Shown piece after piece: positions 43,288-52,228 of a DNA stretch of 64,000 bases. This DNA is from Halomonas sp. Bachu 37 (GTDB lineage Bacteria; Pseudomonadota; Gammaproteobacteria; Pseudomonadales; Halomonadaceae), in the NCBI RefSeq assembly GCF_039691755.1, contig NZ_CP137552.1, forward strand, positions 2,728,001 through 2,792,000, given 5' to 3'. The notes beneath the pieces were generated by a model, which made no database searches, was not told the origin of the DNA, and worked only from the letters and a program-made list of their open reading frames with translations. Positions within the stretch are counted from its first letter, which is position 1, and each line of letters opens with the position of its first letter. A program made the position numbers and the translations under genes.

Positions 43288-45545
43288 ACGAGATTGAAAT
43301 CATCCACAACCCCTTTACTGTGGACACTCAGTTCAAGATCAACGGACAAGCGCCTGCAGCTGGCTGCAAGCTCTCCAGCTACAAGGAGTCACGCTTGCAA
43401 TTGTGGGTCGAAAGACTGTTCGGCGAGCTGAGCGACCTGTTCCACGGTGATAACAATTTCAGCATCGTCTTCAAGGGCGTGGAATCAGATTTCTTGGATA
43501 TCCAGGAAGCTGCCCAGGTCGTTACCACCAATGGCATGCAGGTGGAGCTGGAATGGGTCGAGACCGTACCAACCGAGGAGCGCCTGGAGCAGATCCGTGA
43601 ATTGATGGCCGAGGCGCGCAAGCATCCAAAGTTCGACCAATTCATCGAGGATAACGACGAGGTCCGTCAGTCCATCGAAGAAGCTTTCAATCGCGATTTC
43701 GATGTCTATGTCGTGGCCACCATGTCATCGGGCAAGTCGACCCTGATCAACGCCATGCTCGGCCGCGACCTGTTGCCCGCCGCCAACGAAGCTACTACTG
43801 CCACCATCGCCCGGATTACCGACAACGACCAAAAGACCGAGCACTTCACGGCCAAGCGCTACAACCGCAGCGGGCAAGTGGTTGGCCATGAATATGATGT
43901 CAATCTGGAGTGTCTCAAGGAGTGGAACCAGTTGGGTGACACCCAGCTGATCGACATAGAGGGCAACATCACGGCCATCGAGGAGCGCCCCAGCGTACGC
44001 TTGGTTTTGACCGACACTCCCGGCCCGAACAACAGCCAGGATGATGAACATCAGCGCACTACTATGGGATTCATTCAAGATTCCAAGCGTAACCCGCTGA
44101 TCCTTTACGTACTCAATGCCAGTCAGTTGAGCACCAATGATGATCGCAACCTGCTGGGCTTGGTCGCCGAAACAATGCGCAAGGGCGGTAAGCAGAGCAA
44201 GGACCGCTTCATCTTCGTGATCAACAAGATGGACGTGTTCGACCCGGAAAACGGCGAGGATATCCCATCCGTACTGGAGCGGGTTAATGAGTACTTGACT
44301 AGCAATGGTATCCACAACCCACTGATCTACCCGGTCTCGGCCAACCTCACGCGCCTGATCCGCAAGCCCGGCGACCAGCACACCCGCAAGGAGCGCGGCG
44401 ACTATAAATCCATGGCCGACCTATTCAGCGAAGAGCCGAGCATGGACCTGCTGCAATATATGCCGATCACCAGCAAGGTAAAGCGAAGCCTAAAAGAGAA
44501 GAAGCTCTCCCCTCTTCTATCGAGCAGCGGCCTACCCGCTGTCGAAGCGATGATTGACGAGTACATCGACAAGTATAACTTCCCTCACCGCCTCAAGCGC
44601 GCCTATGACGCCATGAACCGAGCCATTGAGGTAGGCCTGAATGAAGCCGAATTAATCGAGCAGCTCGACCAAAACGAACGGCAACTGGAGCAACTCAACG
44701 AAGAGATTGAGGCTCTACAGCAGCGCCAAGAGAAAGGTTTCGATACGGCAGCCTACAAGGACAAGCTAGAGCGGGAAGGCAAGACCCTGCCACCGGAAAC
44801 GGAGAAGCAACTGGTCGAGCTTGAGGCAACAACGGACCCAGTCATCAGGAAACTAGAGGCACGCTTCGACAACAAGCAAGAAACACCCGTAAATATAGCA
44901 GAAATTCGGGTCCAGGAAGCTGAGGAAATCCTTCAGTTCCATCATAAAAAGCTGGTTAATGCCTACGAGAACCTCTTTAATTTGACCCAGGAAATCATTC
45001 GCAAGGATTTGACAGCGGATTACCAACGCTACATTACAGATCTATTCCATGAATCCGGGCTTCTGGAATTGCCAATCCTAGAAGGTGTCAGGAAAGCCGT
45101 CTCCGATATCTCTCTCAATCTGGCTGTAAAGCGAGACGATATTCAAGAAAAGCAGGTTGTTACTGGCACTCGGGAAGTCAAGGACTCGGATTGGTATAAC
45201 CCCTTTTCTTGGGGGCGCACTAAAACCGTCTATGAATACGGTACTGAAACCTACGTTGATCTAGGCGCTCTATGGGAAGATAGGCACATGCATATCGACA
45301 TGGAGTTTAGCAAGCTCGTACAAAATGCACGCGACGAGATTGAGGCAGGGAAGAATCGTCTGACTGAGCAGTTCGTGGCGTTCATGACCGAGGAGTTCGA
45401 ACTTAAATTTGCCGAGCTTTTGAACTCTCTGAAAGAGAAGATCACGGACCGCGAAGCCCGCGGGCGAGCTATTGCCGAGGCTAGGGAGCTTCATTCATGG
45501 ATCAAGAATTTCAAGGCCAAACTCGATAGCACGTTGGCCGTCTGA
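43284..45545 (+). CDS. Dynamin-like GTPase, long paralogue
   Basis: The 753-residue protein has a 135-residue N-terminal domain, then G1 VVATMSSGKSTLINAMLG near residue 145, AANEATTATIARI, G3 DTPGPNNSQD near 243 and G4 NKMD near 313. A coiled-coil stalk follows (NEAELIEQLDQNERQLEQLNEEIEAL near 455-490), then further helices to the end. There is no clear transmembrane span. The tandem with a shorter paralogue, and the tail-anchored gene behind, suggest action at a membrane. The start overlaps the upstream stop. It is 13 bp from the next gene. Confidence 0.88.
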   Translation: MNEIEIIHNPFTVDTQFKINGQAPAAGCKLSSYKESRLQLWVERLFGELSDLFHGDNNFSIVFKGVESDFLDIQEAAQVVTTNGMQVELEWVETVPTEERLEQIRELMAEARKHPKFDQFIEDNDEVRQSIEEAFNRDFDVYVVATMSSGKSTLINAMLGRDLLPAANEATTATIARITDNDQKTEHFTAKRYNRSGQVVGHEYDVNLECLKEWNQLGDTQLIDIEGNITAIEERPSVRLVLTDTPGPNNSQDDEHQRTTMGFIQDSKRNPLILYVLNASQLSTNDDRNLLGLVAETMRKGGKQSKDRFIFVINKMDVFDPENGEDIPSVLERVNEYLTSNGIHNPLIYPVSANLTRLIRKPGDQHTRKERGDYKSMADLFSEEPSMDLLQYMPITSKVKRSLKEKKLSPLLSSSGLPAVEAMIDEYIDKYNFPHRLKRAYDAMNRAIEVGLNEAELIEQLDQNERQLEQLNEEIEALQQRQEKGFDTAAYKDKLEREGKTLPPETEKQLVELEATTDPVIRKLEARFDNKQETPVNIAEIRVQEAEEILQFHHKKLVNAYENLFNLTQEIIRKDLTADYQRYITDLFHESGLLELPILEGVRKAVSDISLNLAVKRDDIQEKQVVTGTREVKDSDWYNPFSWGRTKTVYEYGTETYVDLGALWEDRHMHIDMEFSKLVQNARDEIEAGKNRLTEQFVAFMTEEFELKFAELLNSLKEKITDREARGRAIAEARELHSWIKNFKAKLDSTLAV

Positions 45546-45558
45546 TCAGGAGAATCCC

Positions 45559-46485
45559 ATGACTGCGACTACCGAATTGCTTGGCAAGGCCAGGAAGGAA
45601 TTCCTGTCATCGCTCAAGGACCCCGAAGTGAGTACGGAGCATTTGCGTGGCCTCCTTAATCAGGCCAGGCAGCACTCGCCCGAGCTGCTGAGCGGCTTCC
45701 AACCAGGCATTGAAAAAAGCATTCCGAGTTCGAAGTCCAAGGATTGGAACACCGCATACTTTAGCCGCCACATTCGGCTCGCCGAGCATAATTTCGCCCG
45801 CGAGCGAATCGAGCATCTAATCGAGGTGCGTGAGTATTTGCGTGAGCAAGGTGTGAAAGGCTTCGTACCTTCGCCGCGCTCCCCTTCCCATCTTCAAACA
45901 GGGAGTCCACACAACGTGGCTTCGAATCACACACCCTCTGATAACCTCCAAAAGTTCGTGGCATCAAGTGATCTGCTCGCCATACGCACTGCGCTACGTA
46001 TGGAGTTGCACAGGAACAGCCTAACCAGCGAAGATCTGCGGACTGACTTGGCCTGGACCAAGGCTAGGGTGCCGGATCTGTTCGAGACTTACTCGGAGAA
46101 GGCCTTCGCACGCGGTATGGAATCTGATCGCCAGCTCTGGGACAGCCAATATTACGCGGATCAAGTTGTTTACCTAAAGACTAACTTCTCCGAAGAGCGT
46201 TTCCACCATCTGATCGAAGTGAGGGGCTTACTGCGCCAGCAGGGCGTGGAAGGCTTTGCCGCTCGGCCCACTCAGCCACGCGCCAGCACCAGCACCAGCA
46301 CCAGCACCAGCCCAACGTCTTATTCCCCTGCCTCGGCGCAACCTCAGGGCGGCCAGTCTCAACATGGTAATGCCTCAAACTCCAACCCCGAGCACAACCC
46401 CGTGTTCAGGACCGCGCTGATGATGGGTGGTGCCGTTGCCGCCCTGGCAGTCCTCTTGATAGCCCTGATAAATGGACGGAGCTGA
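45559..46485 (+). CDS. Tail-anchored protein with internally duplicated domain
   Basis: The ATG at 45559 has AGGAGA 6 bases upstream; the longer frame overlaps the dynamin gene without need. The 308-residue product contains two copies of a domain of about 100 residues: first with NTAYFSRHIRLAEHNFARERIEHLIEVREYLREQGVKGF, second with DSQYYADQVVYLKTNFSEERFHHLIEVRGLLRQQGVEGF (compare HLIEVR-L--QGV-GF). A Ser/Thr linker encoded by CAGCACCAGCACC repeats comes before a single C-terminal hydrophobic helix (about 284-304) and NGRS. No known family is recognised. Its place between dynamin and HerA genes suggests a membrane adaptor. Confidence 0.82.
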   Translation: MTATTELLGKARKEFLSSLKDPEVSTEHLRGLLNQARQHSPELLSGFQPGIEKSIPSSKSKDWNTAYFSRHIRLAEHNFARERIEHLIEVREYLREQGVKGFVPSPRSPSHLQTGSPHNVASNHTPSDNLQKFVASSDLLAIRTALRMELHRNSLTSEDLRTDLAWTKARVPDLFETYSEKAFARGMESDRQLWDSQYYADQVVYLKTNFSEERFHHLIEVRGLLRQQGVEGFAARPTQPRASTSTSTSTSPTSYSPASAQPQGGQSQHGNASNSNPEHNPVFRTALMMGGAVAALAVLLIALINGRS

Positions 46486-49400
46486 TGAGCAATCCCCCCT
46501 CAAAGCCACTGGCCGTTCGTGAAATCCAAGAAACTGCCACTCTTTCCTTGGCAGCGGCCCAAACGCTGATCAACCGCAGCTATCTGGCAGAACTTGAGCA
46601 GTATCCGGTCCAAGCGTCAGATACGTCCGAGGCGCAGTTCAGCCGTGCCGCTGATGTGCGGATCTTCCATATCGAACGCATCGTTCAGGCCAATAAGCAG
46701 TCCGTGTTAGAAAGTACGACTGCGGCCTATACCGCACTGGGAGCCGCCGGGTACGCGGTCTTCATGCTGCTGAACTCCGACGGGCAACAGACCGAGCTTT
46801 ACCTCGGCACTCGTGGCGAGCCTGGCAAAATGTTGGGCCATAACTCAGGCGAATTACTGCGAGAGACCTTCAAGGGGCATTTCCCAGGCAGTGCTTTGCG
46901 CCCCCTTCCGCTGAAAGAAACCAATCATCTGCTCGATTCGGTACAGGAGCAGCGAGATAACCCGTCTGCCTGCGTAACATCCGTGACAGGGGTTCCCGCT
47001 CTTTCCACCGATAATCGCGAACACTTCATGCAGGGTCTGGAGCGCTTCATTGATGCCGCCGAAGGCCGCGCCTATCAAGCGATCATCCTGGCCGAACCGG
47101 TTTCCTCGCAGAGCCTCGACTTGATTCGGGCGGGTTATGAGCAGGTCGCCACGCAGCTTTCCCCGTTGCTCAAACAGCAACTGTCGTTCGGTGAACAGGA
47201 AAGCGATAGCGTCGGCCTAAACATCAGCAAAAGCTTGAGCGAATCGTTGGGCAAAAGCCTGGGGCTGACTGAGACCAAGGGTACGACAGAGACCACGGGA
47301 ACATCCACGACAGAAACAACCGGCCGTTCCGAATCGCATAGCGCACCGACTACAGCCGCAAAAACCACCAGTATAACGGCAGGGGCCGCCGCAGTCGGCA
47401 CTGCTTTGTTTCCCGGAATAGGCACGGGAGTAGGGCTGGCCGTTGGTTTCGGCGCACAAGCTATTGCAACGGCCTTTTCCAGTCAAAAGACAACAGGGAC
47501 GACCCACTCGACTGCCTATGGTAGGAACGAGAGCCATAGCATCAACCAAAGCACCGCCACCTCCCAAACTTCCTCGTCCACCCAGACCACAGGCGTTACC
47601 GATAGTCGTTCGCTGAACAAGACACTCGGGTCGAGCAAGCAGGTCTCGATTGAGGCTACCGACAAGAGCATCGAGCAGTTACTGCGTAGAGTCGACCATC
47701 ACTTGGAGCGTATCGACGAGGCCAAAACCTACGGTGGTTGGAACGCTGCGGCCTACTTTATTGGCGATAGCCAGGCCTCTTCCGAGTCATTGGCCAGTAT
47801 TTTCTTAGGTTTGATCCGCGGCAGCAAATCCAGCCATGAAGATTTCGCCTTGAGTACTTGGAACTCAGAGGATAAGAAAAATATCATCGGCTGGCTGGCA
47901 ACCTTCAGCCATCCCCAGCTTAAAACGAACTTCTCGAAACAGGTTCCTATCACCTACCTGACACCCGCCACATTGGTGTCTGGCAAGGAATTGGCGATCC
48001 AACTGAGCTTGCCGCGCAGCTCTACTTCAACGGTTTCAGTGGTTACGACAGAAACCTTTGGCCGCAAGGTCCAGCGTTTGGATGATATCCCGAGCGATAC
48101 CGACGCAGAAAGAAGCCTGACCCTGGGGAAACTGCGTCACCTCTGGGAAAACCTGCCTCAGAATATCACGCTAAACCTCAATCATCTGACCAGCCATGTT
48201 TTCGTCAGCGGCTCCACCGGTTCAGGCAAAAGCAACACCCTTTACGGTATGCTGGAGCAGATCAGCGCTGCCGATATTCCCTTTCTCGTCGTCGAACCTG
48301 CAAAGGGCGAATACAAGAACGTCTTCGGTCAGCGTACCGATGTCCGAGTGTTCGGTACCAACCCTAACTACACCGAGCTTCTCAGAATCAACCCTTTCAG
48401 ATTCCCTTCGGGAATCCATGTGCTAGAGCACATTGATCGCTTGATAGAAATCTTTAATATTTGTTGGCCGATGTATGCGGCCATGCCTGCAGTGCTTAAG
48501 GATGCGACGCTGAGAGCCTATCAGGATAGTGGTTGGGATCTCGATGGCTCCACCAACCGCTATGGCAACGACTCGTTTCCCTCTTTCGTCGATCTGCTTC
48601 ACGCACTGGAACGAGTCGTTGAGGATTCGGCCTATTCACAGGAACTCAAGGGCAACTACATTGGTTCTCTTTCCACACGCGTCAAGTCACTTGCTAACGG
48701 CTTGAACGGGAAGATTTTTACAGATAACGAGGTTGGTGATGAAGTTCTGTTCGATAGCCGCGTCATCGTCGATCTGAGCCGTGTCGGTTCTTCCGAAACA
48801 AAGGCGCTCATTATGGGGCTCTTGGTCATGCGTTTAAGTGAGTACCGCATGGCTCAGGGCGGAATGAACCAGCCGTTACGCCACGTTACGGTATTGGAGG
48901 AGGCGCACAACATACTCCAGCGCAGCCCGGACAGTGGTAGTGAAGGAGCCGGTGTCGCCGCTAAGGCGGTTGAAATGCTGACCAATGCCATTGCCGAGAT
49001 GCGTACTTATGGCGAAGGCTTCATTATCGTCGATCAGTCCCCCAACGCCGTCGATATCGCCGCCATTCGCAATACTAATACAAAAATTATCTTGCGCCTG
49101 CCGGAAGAGGCTGACCGGCGGTTGATAGGCAAATCTGTGGCCTTGCGCGATGAACAACTCGATGAGGTTGCCAGGCTCCCCAAGGGGGTTGCAGTCGTCT
49201 ATCAGAACGACTGGTTGGAACCGGTGCTCTGCCAAGTCGAAAAGTTCTCCATCACTGAGCAACCATATCGCTATCAGCCATCGCGAAACCCGAATATTCG
49301 ACGCCAAAATTTCAATCATCAAGTCATTAATCTGCTTCTGAGCAAGCGCATTAGGGACCCGTCCGCAATTGATTTGGGGCTGATCGAGAAAGGCCTGAAC

Positions 49401-49757
49401 ATGCTACCGCTCTCATCGGCATCCAGAATCGCTCTGTCCGCAGCGGTTTCTCAACGTAAACATGGTGAACCTCTGGAACTCTGGAAACCGCAGGGATTCG
49501 CCTTTACTGCACAGCTAATAGTTGATGTGCTCGGTTGCCGGAATCATGTTTCTAAAGCGATCCAGACCGCCGATAATTACCAGGAGCTACAGCAGAAGCT
49601 TGATGCAATGTTGCAGGAACGCATGAAGGAACCCAGCGGAGATCTGCTCTTAGCTGCCCAGCAATGCCTAATGAAAGACTATAGCCTACAACACGAAAAC
49701 CATGTTGCCATTTATTCCGCCTGGCGTGCGGAGCTGGAAGCAGAGGATATTGCATGA
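46485..49757 (+). CDS. HerA-like ATPase with Ser/Thr-rich hydrophobic N-terminal half
   Basis: The 1090-residue protein has a C-terminal HerA/FtsK-superfamily ATPase: Walker A FVSGSTGSGKSNTLYGML near residue 574, FLVVEPAKGEYKNVFG, Walker B HVTVLEEAHNILQ near 800, and IIVDQSPNAVDIAAIRNTNTKIILRLP with an arginine-finger-like RLPEEADRR. The N-terminal 540 residues include a Ser/Thr-Thr-Gly low-complexity stretch (about 255-400) interrupted by a Gly/Ala-rich hydrophobic segment (AAVGTALFPGIGTGVGLAVGFG near 300-330) that could enter a membrane. Start and stop overlap both neighbours. Such ATPases pump DNA or protein; here the next gene is a nuclease. Confidence 0.87.
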   Translation: MSNPPSKPLAVREIQETATLSLAAAQTLINRSYLAELEQYPVQASDTSEAQFSRAADVRIFHIERIVQANKQSVLESTTAAYTALGAAGYAVFMLLNSDGQQTELYLGTRGEPGKMLGHNSGELLRETFKGHFPGSALRPLPLKETNHLLDSVQEQRDNPSACVTSVTGVPALSTDNREHFMQGLERFIDAAEGRAYQAIILAEPVSSQSLDLIRAGYEQVATQLSPLLKQQLSFGEQESDSVGLNISKSLSESLGKSLGLTETKGTTETTGTSTTETTGRSESHSAPTTAAKTTSITAGAAAVGTALFPGIGTGVGLAVGFGAQAIATAFSSQKTTGTTHSTAYGRNESHSINQSTATSQTSSSTQTTGVTDSRSLNKTLGSSKQVSIEATDKSIEQLLRRVDHHLERIDEAKTYGGWNAAAYFIGDSQASSESLASIFLGLIRGSKSSHEDFALSTWNSEDKKNIIGWLATFSHPQLKTNFSKQVPITYLTPATLVSGKELAIQLSLPRSSTSTVSVVTTETFGRKVQRLDDIPSDTDAERSLTLGKLRHLWENLPQNITLNLNHLTSHVFVSGSTGSGKSNTLYGMLEQISAADIPFLVVEPAKGEYKNVFGQRTDVRVFGTNPNYTELLRINPFRFPSGIHVLEHIDRLIEIFNICWPMYAAMPAVLKDATLRAYQDSGWDLDGSTNRYGNDSFPSFVDLLHALERVVEDSAYSQELKGNYIGSLSTRVKSLANGLNGKIFTDNEVGDEVLFDSRVIVDLSRVGSSETKALIMGLLVMRLSEYRMAQGGMNQPLRHVTVLEEAHNILQRSPDSGSEGAGVAAKAVEMLTNAIAEMRTYGEGFIIVDQSPNAVDIAAIRNTNTKIILRLPEEADRRLIGKSVALRDEQLDEVARLPKGVAVVYQNDWLEPVLCQVEKFSITEQPYRYQPSRNPNIRRQNFNHQVINLLLSKRIRDPSAIDLGLIEKGLNMLPLSSASRIALSAAVSQRKHGEPLELWKPQGFAFTAQLIVDVLGCRNHVSKAIQTADNYQELQQKLDAMLQERMKEPSGDLLLAAQQCLMKDYSLQHENHVAIYSAWRAELEAEDIA

Positions 49758-50347
49758 ATGTAGAAAATTTCTCAGTTGAAAGTTTGGAATCTTCGAGCAG
49801 ACTAGCACTGCTAGCTAGCGAGATGCCGGATAAATGCATGGTGGTCGAAGACCTCGACCGCCCAATTTTTGCACTAACACAGGAAACACGGGGTGAACTG
49901 CCCCCAGTGAGTACAGAGACACGCGGGCGCCTAGAGGATGGTGGTTTTCCAGAATCTGTCCTAGATGCAGTAGGGAGTGAGGCCGAGGCAAATATATATG
50001 AGAATGCTAGCCTAGAGCCAGAGCAAGTCAATGGCAGAGATGTCCTGGTTCGCACCGATATAGATTACGAGAAGATCGATCCAGTCACTGAGCTCACTAA
50101 TCTCCAAAGAATGGAGAAAGGAAGGCCACCGCTGGATGCGAATAGCAAGCCTATCGAGCTTCATCATATCGGCCAGAAGCAGGACTCACCGTTGGCTGAA
50201 CTCACCAGCTCCGAACATCGGGGTCAAGGTAACGACAATATACTGCACAACAAAATTAAAGAATCGGAAATAGACCGGGAAGATTTCGACAAAGAGCGTC
50301 AAGAGCATTGGAAAGAGCGGGCCAATCAAATAAATTCTCAAAACTGA
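49754..50347 (+). CDS. LHH-family (HNH/ENDO VII) nuclease, toxin-like
   Basis: The 197-residue protein ends with an LHH nuclease domain: TNLQRMEKGRPPL, then PIELHHIGQKQDSPLAELTSSEHRGQGNDNILH (catalytic ELHH near residue 137) and the terminal ERQEHWKERANQ. This is a known toxin domain of polymorphic toxin systems and cleaves nucleic acid. The first 100 residues have no signal peptide or known trafficking domain. It overlaps the HerA gene by 4 bp and is followed 13 bp later by a SUKH gene, the classic toxin-immunity order. It is unusually short for a secreted polymorphic toxin. Confidence 0.85.
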   Translation: MNVENFSVESLESSSRLALLASEMPDKCMVVEDLDRPIFALTQETRGELPPVSTETRGRLEDGGFPESVLDAVGSEAEANIYENASLEPEQVNGRDVLVRTDIDYEKIDPVTELTNLQRMEKGRPPLDANSKPIELHHIGQKQDSPLAELTSSEHRGQGNDNILHNKIKESEIDREDFDKERQEHWKERANQINSQN

Positions 50348-50360
50348 ACGAGGAGGCATT

Positions 50361-50780
50361 ATGGAAAAGCTGAAAGAATTGGTAGCGCACCATCAAGCAA
50401 TGATACGTCCGGCATCAAAAAACAACATCCAAGACTTGGAAGACAGTCTCGGCTTCCATCTTTCTGAAGATTACAAAGCTTTTCTCTCGGCCTTTGGCGT
50501 GATTATCTATGATGCTTATGAGACTTATGGCTTGGGCGTTCCAGAAGATTACCACTTAAATATAAAAAATATTTATGCGGACTTAAAACAAGATCCGGCC
50601 TACCCAAAAACAGCAGTTCCTCTACTGGATTTGGGAGACGGACAGTATTACCTGTATGACAACTCATCATCTCATATCTTACTCTGGGCAACACCCAATG
50701 GTGGGGTTGTCAAACAACTGGACAGCAGCCTTGAAAGCTTCTTGATTAAGCATATTTTTGGTAGCCCAAATGCAGCTTGA
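50361..50780 (+). CDS. SMI1/KNR4 (SUKH) family immunity protein
   Basis: The 139-residue protein has the SUKH fold: an N-terminal helix, then IQDLEDSLGFHLSEDYKAFLSAFGVIIYD, and later AVPLLDLGDGQYYLYDNSSSHILLWATP and the closing LDSSLESFLIKH. SUKH proteins bind and neutralise nuclease toxins encoded just upstream. An AGGAGG site precedes the ATG. It is the last gene of the six-gene operon. It should inhibit the LHH nuclease, an inference from position and family. Confidence 0.87.
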   Translation: MEKLKELVAHHQAMIRPASKNNIQDLEDSLGFHLSEDYKAFLSAFGVIIYDAYETYGLGVPEDYHLNIKNIYADLKQDPAYPKTAVPLLDLGDGQYYLYDNSSSHILLWATPNGGVVKQLDSSLESFLIKHIFGSPNAA

Positions 50781-51111
50781 TGCAATCTTGCAACAACTCG
50801 CTTATATGTTTTTAAGTTCGACCAGAACAAACTATTAGGGAAGCACCTCATAAATCCCGCCGCCACTGCCTGACAGCCGTCGGCGGGATATAGTCTCTGT
50901 CTGGCAGAGCCATGAAGCAGTTCCTGGCCAGTTAAAGGCTCTGGCGCCGTGGCAGCGGCTGATTGAGGCGCTGTCGTCACCGCCGCCCGCAGTGTGGCTT
51001 ACCGCACCGACCGGCGTGATCGAAGTGCCATCAGCGTAATGTCGTGGAGCGTCTACACCTAGCTGCATTTGACGTATGCCGGAGCACTGAATTGACAGCA
51101 TTCTGAGAGGC
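50781..51111. other. 331-bp spacer, possible decayed insertion-sequence fragment
   Basis: GC rises sharply from about 50,838. On the + strand a frame reads WQRLIEAL, a pattern seen near the N-terminus of IS5-type transposases, and the block starts GGGAAGCACCTCATAAATCC, possibly a terminal repeat. No matching second end is visible. Weak call. Confidence 0.3.
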
Positions 51112-52134
51112 TTAAATAGACTCAGGAGTAGCGGCTCTATCCATGATTCTCTTTGCAGCATCAAGGATCGCCTCACGCCAATGAGTCGGCTTTAGCACCT
51201 CGACATTCGCTCCCAGCCCCATCAGCCACCATAGCGTCTCCTGATCATCAGGAACCTTAGCTTCTAGACGTTGCCAGTCCGTATACGGAAGAATATGCAG
51301 ATGTTGCTTATCAGAAAGCGGTGTTTCCCCGAGTAGCCAAGCTACCTGAGGGTGTACATTGGCAATGAGCGTCACCTCTCGGGCACTCTGCCTATAGCCG
51401 AACGCACCATTTTGAATATAGCTATCCAAGTCAAAACTGGTCGACTCACGCCAATAAGTCTCGCTTATCTTCGCTTGTCTTATCCGATGCAGCGCGAATT
51501 GGCGTATGTCTTCATAGTCATCCACCGTGGCGATCAGGTAGCTGACGCTGTAGCGGCTCACCAACCCCTGAGGATGTAAAATCAAGGACTTGAGCGAGTG
51601 ATTGCTACGAGATAGGTAGCTGGCCTCCAGGGCCTTCCGCTCCATCAACGCCTCTGTCACTACCGTCCAGACTTCCTGATCAAGTGGTGCCGGGATTAAC
51701 GACTTGCCGTTGGGGATAGCACGTACTCGCTTGGCCCACTGACTCAGGCCGTTGCTGTCCAAGTCGTTGAGCAGCTGCTTGGCATCCCTAAACTGAGGCG
51801 AGAGTTGCCCCACAACAACTGGTGGTAGCAGGCCCTTTAGATATTCCTCGGCAAGCACCATGGTTAGCGCCCCCGGAGTGTCCAGCGCAGGCAGGCTGCA
51901 ACTGAAATTACGGTCAAAGTACCACCGGTAGGGCTTCTGGCTGTCATCACAGATGAGAGGAAAGTGCAACACCAGCTTATCACGCAAGTCTCGTTGCAAC
52001 GAGCGCATGTCGATCTGAAAGCCGCGCTCTCGGAGCTTTTCGAGTAGGACAGGAGTGGCAATTTTTCCCGGGGCACGGGGTATCAATTGTAGTAACGCCA
52101 GGTAGCGAAACAGCGTATCGCGGAAATCGGACAT
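51112..52134 (-). CDS. WYL-domain transcriptional regulator
   Basis: The 340-residue protein has an N-terminal winged helix (LFRYLALLQLIPRAPGKIATPVLLEKLRERGFQIDMRSLQRDLRDK), a central WYL domain (LEASYLSRSNHSLKSLILHPQGLVSRYSVSYLIATVDDYEDIRQFALHRIRQA) and a C-terminal WCX-like extension. WYL proteins such as BrxR and CapW bind ligands, often nucleotides, and control defence genes. It follows the metallopeptidase-like gene in the same direction, 94 bp apart, with AAGGGAA upstream. It may control its own cluster through the twin palindromes at 53.0 kb or the distant BREX operon; neither is shown. Confidence 0.87.
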   Translation of the reverse strand: MSDFRDTLFRYLALLQLIPRAPGKIATPVLLEKLRERGFQIDMRSLQRDLRDKLVLHFPLICDDSQKPYRWYFDRNFSCSLPALDTPGALTMVLAEEYLKGLLPPVVVGQLSPQFRDAKQLLNDLDSNGLSQWAKRVRAIPNGKSLIPAPLDQEVWTVVTEALMERKALEASYLSRSNHSLKSLILHPQGLVSRYSVSYLIATVDDYEDIRQFALHRIRQAKISETYWRESTSFDLDSYIQNGAFGYRQSAREVTLIANVHPQVAWLLGETPLSDKQHLHILPYTDWQRLEAKVPDDQETLWWLMGLGANVEVLKPTHWREAILDAAKRIMDRAATPESI

Positions 52135-52228
52135 AAGTTCCCTTATTAAACGTTTATGCGAGCCACATTAGTAGATACGTATCGACCGTTGATGGTCTGA
52201 ACTTGAGCGCAGCAAGCTAGATAGTGGT

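Noticed and set aside
46281..46312. CAGCACC-type microsatellite
   Set aside because: Lies within a gene and encodes a Ser/Thr linker; no frameshift is evident.
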